Origin: Arthrobacter sp. E3
GTDB taxonomy: Bacteria > Actinomycetota > Actinomycetes > Actinomycetales > Micrococcaceae
DNA length: 64,000 nt
Reading direction: 5' to 3'
Assembly (NCBI RefSeq): GCF_017353415.1
Contig: NZ_JAFMPX010000007.1
Location: 62,001-126,000, forward strand
Position numbers and translations under genes: made by a program. A model generated the notes under the pieces. It saw only the letters and a program-made list of their open reading frames with translations, was not told where the DNA came from and searched no databases. Below, one piece after another: positions 1 to 9,212 of this stretch (the stretch's first letter is position 1; the number at the start of each line of letters is the position of its first letter).

Positions 1-156
1 GCGGCAAACGTGCCGCCTCTGCGCCGCCACATGGGTGGGCGTCTTAGCATAAAGTTTCCCTTGTTATGGAGTTTCGTGCCACGAGGGGCGTTTTAAGTAC
101 TCCTCGACGTTACAGGTTTTGCTTCCACCATGCGATAGGCGCCACATATCCCGACA

Positions 157-804
157 CTACGAATTGGCAAGCGTGTCATCGAGCCAATCAAGTACACGCT
201 GGTTGAGCAATGACCGATTCGCCATCTCGCAATGCCCTCGTCGCTGCCCCCAGCGGGTCCGGTCCAGCCGATGTCAGCAGGGCCGGGCAGCGAATGTCGG
301 CAACCTGGTCTTTCAGCGTGAACTGGGCTGACGCCTGAATGAATGCCCGCAGTCTGCGACGCCGCCCGGGGGTGCCAGATAGCCTCCAAGGGTCCAGCCG
401 CTGAGCACGATCTTCTTCGGGTCGACGATCTCCACGCTCATGGCATAGTCATCGATTGCAAAGATCACCACCTCCCAATCCGGGCGCACTGGCACCCCCG
501 CTTGTACAACATCTCACCTTGGCCGGGACCGTCGAGCATGAGCACGCGATAGCCGCGCTCCAGCGCAGCCACCATGGAAGCTCCGTACCCTCATGGGAGG
601 TGCTGATCGGCTGTACGGGCACCACCGACAGTTCCATGGCGCGGGCGCTGGCCCGATGCCCGGCGGCCACCTCATCTGCCACGGCGACGATGTCCACCAT
701 GTCCGCCCCACCCGCCGGGATGTACGCCACCGGCCACTGGCCGAACCCGTCATGGAACTCGTCTTCTTGTGCTATTGGAACTTCTTCCTGAGTGGCTCTT
801 GACG
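157..804 (-). pseudogene. decayed alpha/beta-hydrolase (GPGQG/GWTLGG family) pseudogene
   Basis: Fragments of one alpha/beta-hydrolase can be read in order on the minus strand, but in several frames. An N-terminal piece (GFGQWPVAYIPAGGADMV) is followed after about base 575 by MVAALERGYRVLMLDGPGQG, then from 495 by VPVRPDWEVV and the nucleophile elbow SGWTLGGYLAP, then a core-end piece (IRCPALLTSAGPDPLG), and finally GHCEMANRSLLNQ with DWLDDTLANS and a stop at 157-159. Single-base indels are visible near 575, 497 and 366, and spacing suggests internal deletions around 320-360 and 215-235. Seen: fragment order, motifs and frame changes. Known: esterases and pseudooxynicotine-type hydrolases share these motifs. 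Inferred: a non-functional remnant. The start is uncertain, and the original substrate cannot be read. Confidence 0.75.
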
Positions 805-896
805 TTACATTTGGCGCTCTGCACTATCCATAGCCACTTGCCCCTCCGTTTTCACCCTTCGAAATTGCGTCTCTAGTAACGTGGAGGTGTTCCGGA

Positions 897-953
897 ATGA
901 TGTCCGCTGTGTGGCGGCCCGAAGAAAGCAGCCAATGGACAAGCCCAATGTGA
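897..953 (+). other. possible short leader ORF overlapping the sulfatase start
   Basis: A GGAGGT sequence at 883-888 stands 8 bases before tandem ATG codons (897, 900). They open an 18-codon frame ending in TGA at 951-953, which overlaps the sulfatase start at 935 in another frame. This ribosome site is better than the one directly before the sulfatase. It may serve a leader peptide or simply a longer sulfatase N-terminus starting at GTG 881. Speculative. Confidence 0.2.
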
Positions 954-2416
954 TCCTTATTTGTGCCGATGAATGGCGCGGCGACGCGCTGGGTGCGGAA
1001 GGTCATCCGTATGTGCAGACACCGCATCTGGACGAGATGGCCGGCAAGGGCGCCCGCTTCCGCCACGCTTATTCAGCCACACCCACGTGTGTCCCCGCCC
1101 GCGTGGCCTTGTTTACCGGCCAATCCCAGGAACGCCACGGTCGGGTTGGCTACCAGGAAGGCGTGAACTTCAACGACGTCCATCCCGTCACGCTGCAGGG
1201 CGAGTTCCGCAAGGCCGGCTACCAAACCCAGACCATCGGCAAACTGCATGTCTATCCTGAACGCAGCCGGGTGGGCTTTGACGATGTCATCCTGCACGAC
1301 GGCTTCCTGCACTTCGCCCGCAAGGAGCACAAACGAGACTTCAAGTTCTTTGACGACTATGTCCCGTGGCTGCGCCGCCAACCGGGCGTCACCGCCGACG
1401 AGGAGTACTTTGACCACGGTGCAGGCTGCAATTCGACTGTGGCCAGGCCATGGGACAAGGCAGAAAGGCTACATCCCACCTCGTGGACAGGGAGCCAGGC
1501 CGTCGAGTGGCTGTACCGCCGTGACCCCACCCGCCCGTTCTTCCTGTATCTGTCCTTCCACCGCCCGCATCCGCCGTACGATCCGCCCGCCTGGGCAATG
1601 GACATGTACGTTGACCTGCCCGCCTTCAAGCGTCGCTTGGGCGATTGGGAACACCACTATGAGTCCGTGCGCACCGACGGCAACCACCAGCTGGCCTTCG
1701 GCAAGCTTTCGGAGGCGGTCACACACCGGGCCCGCGCCGGATACTACGGCCTCATGACCCAGATTGATTTCCAACTCATGCGCCTCGTTGAGGCCCTGAA
1801 CGAGTTTGGGCTTGCGGACAATACGGTGTTGGCGTTCACCTCGGACCACGGCGAAATGCTCGGTGACCACGACTTCTACCGCAAGTCCGTCGGCTATGAG
1901 GGCTCTGCCCGTGTGCCCTTGATTGTATGCCCGGCACCCAACGACGAAGCCGCCCTGCGTGGGGCCGTGGTGGATGAAGTGGTGGAACTGCGCGACGTCA
2001 TGCCGACTTTGCTGGACTTGGCAGGGGTCCCCGTGCCCGAGTCCTGTGATGGAAAGTCGCTGGCCAGATTTGTGCGCTCAGCTGCAGGGGAATCACCCGA
2101 GCCGTGGAGGGAGTGGCTGCATGGCGAGCACGTCTACTTCGGCCAGTCACTGCAATGGGTGACCGACGGCCACACAAAATACCTGTGGGCTTCGGCATGG
2201 GGAACCGAGGAACTGTTCAACCTCGACGACGACCCGGAGGAAATGCACAACCTTGCCCCGCTGCCGGAGCACACAGAGCTTTTGGCCCTGTGGAAAGGCC
2301 GTCTCATCGCTGACCTCACGGATCGCGAGGAAGGCTTCGTGCACGACGGCGAACTGGTCACCGGGGTGCCGGTGACCACCATCCTCGCGCATGCCCGGGC
2401 CCGTATGGCCGGCTAA
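935..2416 (+). CDS. sulfatase (alkaline-phosphatase superfamily)
   Basis: A 493-residue hydrolase predicted to cleave sulfate esters, or possibly a related phospho- or phosphonate ester; the substrate is not evident. Residues 1-15 (NVILICADEWRGD) hold the first metal-binding aspartate. C52-V-P-A-R56 followed by TG is the sulfatase signature, with Cys52 the residue normally converted to formylglycine. TSDHGEMLGDH further on is the second metal site. No signal peptide is visible, so a cytoplasmic location is likely. ATG 935 was chosen because family members begin just before the NVILI strand; the frame is open up to GTG 881. No formylglycine-generating enzyme or transporter gene is in the window. 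Its stop overlaps the convergent glnE stop by four bases, and its neighbour is a pseudogene, so it looks like accessory cargo. Confidence 0.85.
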   Translation: MDKPNVILICADEWRGDALGAEGHPYVQTPHLDEMAGKGARFRHAYSATPTCVPARVALFTGQSQERHGRVGYQEGVNFNDVHPVTLQGEFRKAGYQTQTIGKLHVYPERSRVGFDDVILHDGFLHFARKEHKRDFKFFDDYVPWLRRQPGVTADEEYFDHGAGCNSTVARPWDKAERLHPTSWTGSQAVEWLYRRDPTRPFFLYLSFHRPHPPYDPPAWAMDMYVDLPAFKRRLGDWEHHYESVRTDGNHQLAFGKLSEAVTHRARAGYYGLMTQIDFQLMRLVEALNEFGLADNTVLAFTSDHGEMLGDHDFYRKSVGYEGSARVPLIVCPAPNDEAALRGAVVDEVVELRDVMPTLLDLAGVPVPESCDGKSLARFVRSAAGESPEPWREWLHGEHVYFGQSLQWVTDGHTKYLWASAWGTEELFNLDDDPEEMHNLAPLPEHTELLALWKGRLIADLTDREEGFVHDGELVTGVPVTTILAHARARMAG

Positions 2417-5400
2417 CCATAGAACAAGTGCTCAAAGACACCGCGGGCGCGGCGGGTCAGGCTCAGGTAGTCCTCTTCAAAAGTGGCTGCCTGGCCTGGT
2501 TCGTAGCCACACCAACGCGCGACTGCTTCCAGGTCATGCCGGGCAGACGGCAGCACGTCGGAGTTCTTCCCCGTCCACATGACGATGGCGTTGCGGATTT
2601 TTCCTGCCAACCGCCAAGCTGACTCAAGGATTTCCGCATCGGCAGCCTCCACCAGGCCTATGGAGACAGCCGCATGCAAGGCGGGAAGGGTTTGCGTGGT
2701 CTGCAGCTCCGGATGGGCATGGGCGTGCTGCAGCTGCCACAGTTGGACCAGCCATTCAACATCGCTGAGTCCGCCCCGGCCCAGCTTCACATGACGGGAT
2801 GGATCGGCACCGCGAGGCAGCCGCTCACCCTCCATGCGGGCCTTGATGCGCTTGATCTCACGCTGGTCCGTTTCGGAAATATTCTTCGGATAACGGATGG
2901 GGTCGGCCATTTCCACAAAGTCCTCAGCCAGGCTGTCTGAGCCGGCCAGGGGCCTGGCACGCAACAGCGCCTGCGCTTCCCAGGGCGATGACCAGCGGGC
3001 GTAGTATTCCCGGTAGGCTTCCAGCGAGCGAACCAAAGGTCCCTGGCGCCCTTCAGGGCGCAGATCAGCATCGACACTGAGCACCCGTTCAGCTTGGATG
3101 GCCGGGCGAACCGGGGACGTCAGCAACGACACCAGTTTTTGCGCAATGGCCTTGGCTTGTTTCCCCGCCTCGTCCATCAGGTCTTCCGGCAGGCCATCCA
3201 CCGGACGGTGCACGAACAAGACATCCGCGTCCGAGCCATAGCCGATTTCCCGCCCGCCTTGGCGCCCCATGGCCACCACCAGCATCTTCGTCAAGGCAGG
3301 GCCACCAGCTTGAACCTCAGCTTCAGCGACCATCAGGCTGCCCAGGATGGCGGCCCGGTCCGTGTCGCTGAGCGCCTCGGCAACCTGGTCTTGACCCAGC
3401 AGACCGCACGAGTCGGCAATGGCCACCCGCAGGATTTCGCGCTGCCGCAGGAGCCTGATCAACCGGATGGACTCGAGGGTTTCCCCATGGCGCACAAACG
3501 TTTGCTGAATCTCCGCCCACTGGCTTGCGAAACTCTGTGGCACCAGTTCCTTGGAATTTCCCAGCCACGCCGTGGCCTCCGGGGACACCTCCAGCAGGTC
3601 ACTGACCAACCGCGAACTTGAGAGAAGGTGGCACAGCCGCTCGGCAGCCGCCTGGTGATCGCGCAGCATGCCCAGGTACCAGTGTGAAGTCCCCAACGCG
3701 TCGCTGACCCGGCGGAACGCGAGCAGTCCGGCGTCGGCATCCACGCCGTCGGCCAGCCAGCCGAGCAAAACCGGCAGCAACTGCCGCTGCAGTGCTGCGC
3801 GGCGGCTGACCCCTGCCGTCAAGGCCTCGAGGTGACGAACGGCTCCCTCCGTGTCCCGGTACCCGAGCGCCGCCAAGCGTGCCCTTGCAGCATCGGTGGT
3901 CAAGGCTGCGTCCTCTGCACTGAGGTTCGCCACGTTGGCCAGAATGGGGCGGTAGAAGATCTGTTTGTGCAATGAATTGACGGAACGCTTCACTTTGGCC
4001 CAATCCGCCAAGAGCGACTCCGCACTGGGCCTTTTCACGCTGAGCGGACCGGCCAATGCCCGGGCCAGCGCCCGAAGCTGATCGGGAGCGGTGGGCATGG
4101 TGTGGGTGCGGCGCATCTGCACGAGCTGGATTCTGTGCTCCAACACTCTCAGGTACGTGTAGTGCTCACGCAGCAGCGCGGCGTCGGTGCGGCCCACGTA
4201 CCCGGCCTTCACCAACGCGTCAATGGCGGCCGTCGTGGAGCGCACACGCAGACTCGTGTCAGTCTTGCCATGGACAAGCTGCAACAGCTGGACAGTGAAT
4301 TCCACATCCCGCAGCCCTCCCCTGCCAAGCTTGATCTGGCGGGCCGATTCGGCATCTGGGATGTGGGCCGTGACCCGCCGCCGCATGGCCTGGACAGCTG
4401 CCACGAAGCCGTCCCGCTCCGAAGAGGACCAAATCAGTGGTGCGACGGCCCGCTCGAACTCATCGCCCAATTCTTTGTCCCCCGCCATGGCCCGTGCCTT
4501 GAGAAGTGCCTGGAACTCCCAGCTTTGTGCCCAGCGGTGGTAATAGGCCAGGTAGGACTCCAACGTCCGTACCATCTGCCCGTCCTTGCCTTCCGGGCGC
4601 AGGTTCGCGTCAACCTCCCACAGGCCCGGCTCGCGTTCGGCCGCATAGATGGTGCGCGAGATGGCTCCGGCCAATGCGTTGCCAATACGTGCCACCTGTG
4701 ACTCATCCATGCCTTCCGCTGGTCTCGCATTCGAACCCGGGCCCGCACCCGGGCCGTCGGCACCCTCAGTGGAGGGTGCGCCGTCGTGCCTGAGGGCGAC
4801 AACGTACATGACGTCCACATCGGAAATATAGTTCAGCTCCCGCGCCCCGCACTTGCCCATGCCGATGACGGCCAGGCGCACGGCGGCCACGTTCTCCACA
4901 CCTGCCGCAGCACCCACTTCGGTGCGGGCCACAGCCAGGGCGGCTTCCACGGCGGCGGCGGCAAGATCCGCCAATTCGGCCCCTACCATGGGCATGGCCG
5001 CCTGCGGTGAAGCTGCGCCGAGGTCCCGCAACGCCAGCTCACACAGGTGGCGGCGGTACTTGGTCCGCAAGGCGATGCGCGCCTCGGTTCCGCAGAGTGC
5101 CGCAACCGGCTGATCCGACTCCGGGTCCGCACCCACCGCGCGCAGAAGCGACTCCCGCAGCACCTCGCCATCGAGAGGAACCGGCTCGGGCGACGCCACG
5201 GCGTCGAGCACGTCAAGGTGTTCAGGGTGGCGCATCAAAAAATCCGCCAGCGCCTCCGAGGCACCCAAGAGCCTGAACAGCGCCTCATTGGGGACCTGCT
5301 TACCCGTGTCCGGATCAAGGACCCTCAACCGGTCAGCGCATGTGGGCACGGCGCTGAGCAGCCGCACTAGCGATTGCAGCGCCAGGTCGGGGTTGTCAGC

Positions 5401-5526
5401 TACGGACAAGGCATCAAGCAGCCAGGCCTGGTCCAGCCCCGCCAGTTCGGAAAACCCCAGGAACCTCTCGCAGGTTTCCAGGTCGGAGAAGCCGCGGGAG
5501 ATGAGGGTGCGGGTCAGCGAGCTCAT
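2413..5526 (-). CDS. glnE: bifunctional glutamine synthetase adenylyltransferase/deadenylase GlnE
   Basis: A 1037-residue enzyme that attaches AMP to, and removes it from, glutamine synthetase in response to nitrogen status. Two nucleotidyltransferase modules are visible. The N-terminal one has SDVDVMYV at 235-242 and GRGGLRDVE at 401-409; the C-terminal one has GSDADVLFV at 764-772 and a later GRGGLSDVEW. Each is followed by a helical regulatory region, and the length is normal for actinobacteria. The gene follows glnA2 after 8 bases on the same strand, which suggests one transcript. The N-terminal module keeps both aspartates. The 3' end overlaps the sulfatase stop on the other strand with no terminator between, so transcripts from the two sides are complementary at their ends. 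Confidence 0.96.
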   Translation of the reverse strand: MSSLTRTLISRGFSDLETCERFLGFSELAGLDQAWLLDALSVADNPDLALQSLVRLLSAVPTCADRLRVLDPDTGKQVPNEALFRLLGASEALADFLMRHPEHLDVLDAVASPEPVPLDGEVLRESLLRAVGADPESDQPVAALCGTEARIALRTKYRRHLCELALRDLGAASPQAAMPMVGAELADLAAAAVEAALAVARTEVGAAAGVENVAAVRLAVIGMGKCGARELNYISDVDVMYVVALRHDGAPSTEGADGPGAGPGSNARPAEGMDESQVARIGNALAGAISRTIYAAEREPGLWEVDANLRPEGKDGQMVRTLESYLAYYHRWAQSWEFQALLKARAMAGDKELGDEFERAVAPLIWSSSERDGFVAAVQAMRRRVTAHIPDAESARQIKLGRGGLRDVEFTVQLLQLVHGKTDTSLRVRSTTAAIDALVKAGYVGRTDAALLREHYTYLRVLEHRIQLVQMRRTHTMPTAPDQLRALARALAGPLSVKRPSAESLLADWAKVKRSVNSLHKQIFYRPILANVANLSAEDAALTTDAARARLAALGYRDTEGAVRHLEALTAGVSRRAALQRQLLPVLLGWLADGVDADAGLLAFRRVSDALGTSHWYLGMLRDHQAAAERLCHLLSSSRLVSDLLEVSPEATAWLGNSKELVPQSFASQWAEIQQTFVRHGETLESIRLIRLLRQREILRVAIADSCGLLGQDQVAEALSDTDRAAILGSLMVAEAEVQAGGPALTKMLVVAMGRQGGREIGYGSDADVLFVHRPVDGLPEDLMDEAGKQAKAIAQKLVSLLTSPVRPAIQAERVLSVDADLRPEGRQGPLVRSLEAYREYYARWSSPWEAQALLRARPLAGSDSLAEDFVEMADPIRYPKNISETDQREIKRIKARMEGERLPRGADPSRHVKLGRGGLSDVEWLVQLWQLQHAHAHPELQTTQTLPALHAAVSIGLVEAADAEILESAWRLAGKIRNAIVMWTGKNSDVLPSARHDLEAVARWCGYEPGQAATFEEDYLSLTRRARGVFEHLFYG

Positions 5527-5534
5527 GGCAGGTC

Positions 5535-6875
5535 CTAGAGCACTCCCAGGTAGCGGTTGATTTCATAGGGCGTGACTTGGAGGCGGTATTCCTGCCATTC
5601 CTCACGCTTGTTGCGCAGGAAGTTCTCAAAGACCTGCTCACCGAGAATTTGCGCCATTAGTTCAGATTCCTCCATCTGGCGCACGGCGTCGTGCAGGCTG
5701 GACGGCAGCGGGTCGTGCCCCAGTGCTCGGCGTTCAGCGCTGGTCAGGGCGCTGATGTCCTCTACAGCCGCTTCTGGAAGCTCGTACCCTTCCTCGATCC
5801 CCTTCAAACCGGCCCCCAGCAGCACGGAATAGGCGAGGTAGGGGTTGGCGCCGGAGTCAATGCCCCGGTATTCAAGCCGGGCAGCCTGGCCCTTGCCCGG
5901 TTTGTACAGTGGCACGCGCATCAGTGCCGAACGGTTGTTGTGTCCCCACGACACATAACTGGGTGCTTCCCCGCCACCCCACAGTCGCTTGTAGGAATTC
6001 ACAAACTGGTTGGTAACAGCCGTGAATTCCGGTGCATGGCGGAGGATTCCGGCCATGAACTGCCGGGCCGTCTTGGAAAGCTGGTATTCGGCCCCCGGCT
6101 CATGGAAGGCGTTGCTGTCGCCTTCAAACAAGGAGAAGTGGGTGTGCATGCCTGAACCAGGATGATCGGAGAATGGCTTGGGCATGAACGTGGCGTACGT
6201 GTCCTGCTGGATGGCCACCTCCCGGATCACCGTGCGGAACGTCATGATGTTATCCGCCGTCTGCAGGGCATCGGCGTAGCGCAGGTCGATCTCGTTCTGG
6301 CCCGGACCGCCCTCGTGGTGGCTGAACTCCACGGAGATCCCAACATTTTCAAGCATCGTCACCGCAGTGCGGCGGAAATCCTGCGCCACACCACCGGGCA
6401 CGTGATCAAAGTAGCCGGCATGGTCAACGGGCACTGGGATGCCGTCCGGCCCCGGCTGGTCCGACTTCAGCAGGTAGAACTCAATCTCCGGGTGGGTGTA
6501 GCAGGTGAAGCCCATGTCCGCGGCCTTCTCCAGCGTGCGCTTGAGAACGTTGCGCGGGTCAGCGGTGGAGGGCTCGCCGTCGGGCGTGAGAATGTCGCAA
6601 AACATGCGCGATGTCTGATCCGTGGCCCCGCGCCACGGCAGGATCTGAAACGTTGAAGGGTCCGGCATGGCCAGCATGTCCGATTCGAAAACCCTGGCCA
6701 GGCCTTCAATGGAGGAACCATCAAAGCCCAGGCCCTCCTCAAAAGCGCCTTCAACTTCAGCCGGGGCCAACGCCACCGACTTCAAGCTGCCCACGACGTC
6801 GGTGAACCAGAGCCGCACAAACCGCACGTCACGCTCTTCAATGGTGCGCAACACAAATTCTTGCTGACGGTTCAT
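5535..6875 (-). CDS. glnA2: type I glutamine synthetase (GlnA2 class)
   Basis: A 446-residue cytoplasmic enzyme making glutamine (or a gamma-glutamyl amide) from glutamate, ATP and ammonia. Seen: FDGSSIEG at 51-58, the HPEIEFYLL strand, the ATP-binding EFSHHEGGPGQNEID region, and NNRSALMRVP near the active site. The frame extends upstream, but ATG 6875 matches the family N-terminus (MNRQQEFVLRTIEERDV) and has a purine-rich GAAGAGG ahead. A GYELP segment near the C-terminus aligns with the adenylylated tyrosine region of GSI-beta enzymes; whether it is modified is not readable. It is first in a likely glnA2-glnE operon and divergent from panB. Actinobacteria usually carry a separate main glnA1, which is not in this window. 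Confidence 0.93.
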   Translation of the reverse strand: MNRQQEFVLRTIEERDVRFVRLWFTDVVGSLKSVALAPAEVEGAFEEGLGFDGSSIEGLARVFESDMLAMPDPSTFQILPWRGATDQTSRMFCDILTPDGEPSTADPRNVLKRTLEKAADMGFTCYTHPEIEFYLLKSDQPGPDGIPVPVDHAGYFDHVPGGVAQDFRRTAVTMLENVGISVEFSHHEGGPGQNEIDLRYADALQTADNIMTFRTVIREVAIQQDTYATFMPKPFSDHPGSGMHTHFSLFEGDSNAFHEPGAEYQLSKTARQFMAGILRHAPEFTAVTNQFVNSYKRLWGGGEAPSYVSWGHNNRSALMRVPLYKPGKGQAARLEYRGIDSGANPYLAYSVLLGAGLKGIEEGYELPEAAVEDISALTSAERRALGHDPLPSSLHDAVRQMEESELMAQILGEQVFENFLRNKREEWQEYRLQVTPYEINRYLGVL

Positions 6876-7039
6876 TCTCGCTGCCTCTTCTCTTTGCCGC
6901 CCGGCCCCCTGCCGCCGCATACCGGACAAGCGGTGGGCAAGATTGCGAACAGGAATATTTCCTACTGTGAATACTCTACTCAACCCGGTGCCCGGTGCAT
7001 TGCCCGCTTCGCACCCGGACTCGTAATAGGCTGGAGGGC

Positions 7040-7972
7040 ATGTCACCGACGAGCACCCCTGATTCCCCCCTGTCCAAAGCAACGGCAGTTCCCGATGCAG
7101 CGGCAGAGCCTGCTGAACTGGCAGCCCCTTACGGCGCCGGCGCTGCTACTGCCAAGGCTGCGGGAATTCCTGCCACGGCGGCCAGGATCCGCACGCACCA
7201 CCTGCACGCGGCGAAGCAGGCTGGCGAGAAGTTTGCCATGCTCACCGCATACGACCAGTACACGGCGCAGATCTTCGACGAAGCCGGCATTGAGGTGCTG
7301 TTGGTGGGCGACTCGGCCTCCAACAACGTCTTGGGCAATGAAACCTCGCTGCCCATCACGCTCGATGAAATGATCATCTTTTGCCGCGCCGTCACAGCTG
7401 GCGCCAAGCGGGCCCTCGTAGTTGCTGATCTGCCCTTTGGCAGCTATGAAGCATCCACGGAGCAGGCCGTCGCTTCCTGTGTGCGTCTCATGAAGGAGGG
7501 CCTGGTGCACGCCGTGAAAATGGAGGGCGGCGCCTACTACGCCCCCACCGTGCGCGCGCTGACCCAAGCCGGCATCCCCGTCATGGCCCACATCGGCTTC
7601 ACACCGCAAAGCGAGCACATGCTGGGCGGCTACCGGGTGCAGGGCCGCGGCGACATGGCCCAGGCAATGATTGATGACGCCGTGGCGTTGGCTGATGCCG
7701 GCGCGTTTTGTGTGTTGATGGAAATGGTTCCGGCCACGACTGCCGCTGCCGTGGAGGCCGCTATTGACGTGCCCACGGTGGGTATTGGGGCAGGGAATTC
7801 CACCACGGGCCAGGTGTTGGTGTGGCAGGACATGGCAGGGCTGCGGACCGGAAAGATGGCCAAGTTCGTCAAGCAGTACGCACAACTGCGCACTGTTCTT
7901 GCTGACGCCGCGAAGGAGTACGGCCAGGAAGTGCGCAGCGGCGTGTTCCCCGGCCCCGAGCACACTTTCTAG
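7040..7972 (+). CDS. panB: 3-methyl-2-oxobutanoate hydroxymethyltransferase
   Basis: A 310-residue enzyme catalysing the first committed step of pantothenate (coenzyme A) synthesis: transfer of hydroxymethyl from 5,10-methylenetetrahydrofolate to 2-oxoisovalerate. Seen: MLTAYDQYTAQIFDEAG, the Mg-binding VGDS, the VKMEGG strand, GHIGFTPQ-like MAHIGFTPQ, and VGIGAG near the C-terminus, all typical of PanB. About 45 N-terminal residues are Ala/Pro-rich and outside the conserved fold. ATG 7040 is preceded by GGAGGG at short spacing; an ATG 45 bases upstream is in frame but lacks a site. No panC or panD is adjacent, as is common in Arthrobacter. It ends 27 bases from the convergent small gene, with no strong hairpin between. 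Confidence 0.95.
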   Translation: MSPTSTPDSPLSKATAVPDAAAEPAELAAPYGAGAATAKAAGIPATAARIRTHHLHAAKQAGEKFAMLTAYDQYTAQIFDEAGIEVLLVGDSASNNVLGNETSLPITLDEMIIFCRAVTAGAKRALVVADLPFGSYEASTEQAVASCVRLMKEGLVHAVKMEGGAYYAPTVRALTQAGIPVMAHIGFTPQSEHMLGGYRVQGRGDMAQAMIDDAVALADAGAFCVLMEMVPATTAAAVEAAIDVPTVGIGAGNSTTGQVLVWQDMAGLRTGKMAKFVKQYAQLRTVLADAAKEYGQEVRSGVFPGPEHTF

Positions 7973-7999
7973 CCCGTCCGGCCTGCCAGGTACGCTTGG

Positions 8000-8173
8000 T
8001 TAGGCGTCATCTTCTTCGTCGAAAGCATCGGCGACTTCATTGCGTTCACGCACCTTCGCCAGGGCCGCTTCGGCCTCTTCGCGGCTGTCGTACGGGCCAA
8101 TGAGGGACTTCCATCCTGACTGGGCGTTCTTTTCCACTTCGTGCGTTTCCACGTTGTACCAATACTGTGCCAT
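8000..8173 (-). CDS. small conserved protein with SPOR-like repeat
   Basis: A 57-residue acidic protein (AQYWYNVETHEVE followed by SGWKSLIGPYDSREEAEAAL and a DEEDDA tail). The pattern, aromatic strand then G-P-Y-D-S-R-E-E-A-E-x-A-L, resembles half of a SPOR domain. Small proteins of this type are widespread in Micrococcales beside map, and no function is established as far as I know. ATG 8173 was chosen over an ATG four codons upstream because the conserved part begins there. It lies between convergent panB and divergent map, about 115 bases before map. Confidence 0.75.
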   Translation of the reverse strand: MAQYWYNVETHEVEKNAQSGWKSLIGPYDSREEAEAALAKVRERNEVADAFDEEDDA

Positions 8174-8287
8174 GGTGCTCTCCATCTCTGCGCAGGGTTC
8201 CTTGTTCGCCTGTTGACATCCTAGGCCGACCGGCCGGTCCGCGCCCGGTACACCACAAGCGCCGACTAAAACTTATAGGATGGTTTC

Positions 8288-9166
8288 ATGTCTTCCACAG
8301 CACTTACGGCACCCATCGGCACGCTTGTTCCCGGCACCATCAGCCCGCAGCTATTCGTTCCACACTCAATTGCCCGCCCCGAATATGTGGGCAAGGCAGG
8401 CCCAGCCCCTTTCAAGGGGTCCGAGGTGAAGGACGCCGAGACGTTGGAGAAGATCCGCATTTCCTCCAAAATTGCGGCCCAGGCCATCGTGGAAGTGGGA
8501 AAGAACATCGTTCCCGGTGTCACCACGGATGCGCTGGACCGGATTGGTCACGAGTTCCTATTGGACCACCAAGCCTACCCGTCCACACTGGGCTACCGGG
8601 GCTTCCCCAAGTCCCTGTGCTCCTCGCTGAATGAAGTAATCTGCCACGGCATCCCCGACTCCACCGTCGTTCAGGACGGGGACATCATCAACATTGACAT
8701 CACCGCGTTTAAGAACGGCGTGCATGGCGACACGAACTGGACGTTCACCGTCGGCGACGTCGACGAGGAATCGCGGCTGCTGGTGGAGCGCACCCAGGAG
8801 TCCTTGAACCGGGCCATCCGCGCCGTCGCGCCGGGGCGTGAAATCAACGTCATCGGGCGCACGATTGCCTCCTACGCCAAGCGCTTCGGCTACGGCGTGG
8901 TGCGGGACTTCACCGGCCACGGCGTCGGCGAAGCGTTCCACACGGGCCTTATCATTCCGCACTATGACGCAGCCCCGGCCTACAACACCGTGTTGGAAGA
9001 GGGCATGGTGTTCACCATTGAGCCCATGCTTACACTTGGCACCATCGAGTGGGACATGTGGGCCGATGACTGGACGGTTGTCACCCGCGACCGCAAGCGC
9101 ACCGCACAGTTTGAGCACACCATGGTGGTCACTGCCAGTGGCGCAGAAGTCCTGACACTTCCGTAA
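8288..9166 (+). CDS. map: type I methionine aminopeptidase
   Basis: A 292-residue dinuclear metalloprotease that removes initiator methionine from nascent proteins. The pita-bread fold is readable: CHGIPD, the metal ligands in [15 protein letters not shown], the [11 protein letters not shown] histidine motif, and FTIEPM with the glutamate ligand, ending in FEHTMVV. The roughly 40-residue N-terminal extension with a PxxP-like stretch is typical of the actinobacterial long form. The gene stands alone, with ppgK starting 46 bases downstream on the same strand and possibly co-transcribed. Confidence 0.95.
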   Translation: MSSTALTAPIGTLVPGTISPQLFVPHSIARPEYVGKAGPAPFKGSEVKDAETLEKIRISSKIAAQAIVEVGKNIVPGVTTDALDRIGHEFLLDHQAYPSTLGYRGFPKSLCSSLNEVICHGIPDSTVVQDGDIINIDITAFKNGVHGDTNWTFTVGDVDEESRLLVERTQESLNRAIRAVAPGREINVIGRTIASYAKRFGYGVVRDFTGHGVGEAFHTGLIIPHYDAAPAYNTVLEEGMVFTIEPMLTLGTIEWDMWADDWTVVTRDRKRTAQFEHTMVVTASGAEVLTLP

Positions 9167-9212
9167 CACTTCCCTGTTCTTCCACAACCATCCCTCTACC
9201 ACTGGAGCACTC

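Noticed and set aside
1-50. Possible 5' end of a minus-strand gene starting at ATG 50 with AAGGGAA upstream
   Set aside because: Only 16 codons fall inside the window, and their Arg-rich content gives no family hint.
7043-7963. 306-codon minus-strand frame opposite panB
   Set aside because: Mirror of the PanB coding frame with His/Gly-rich low-information sequence.
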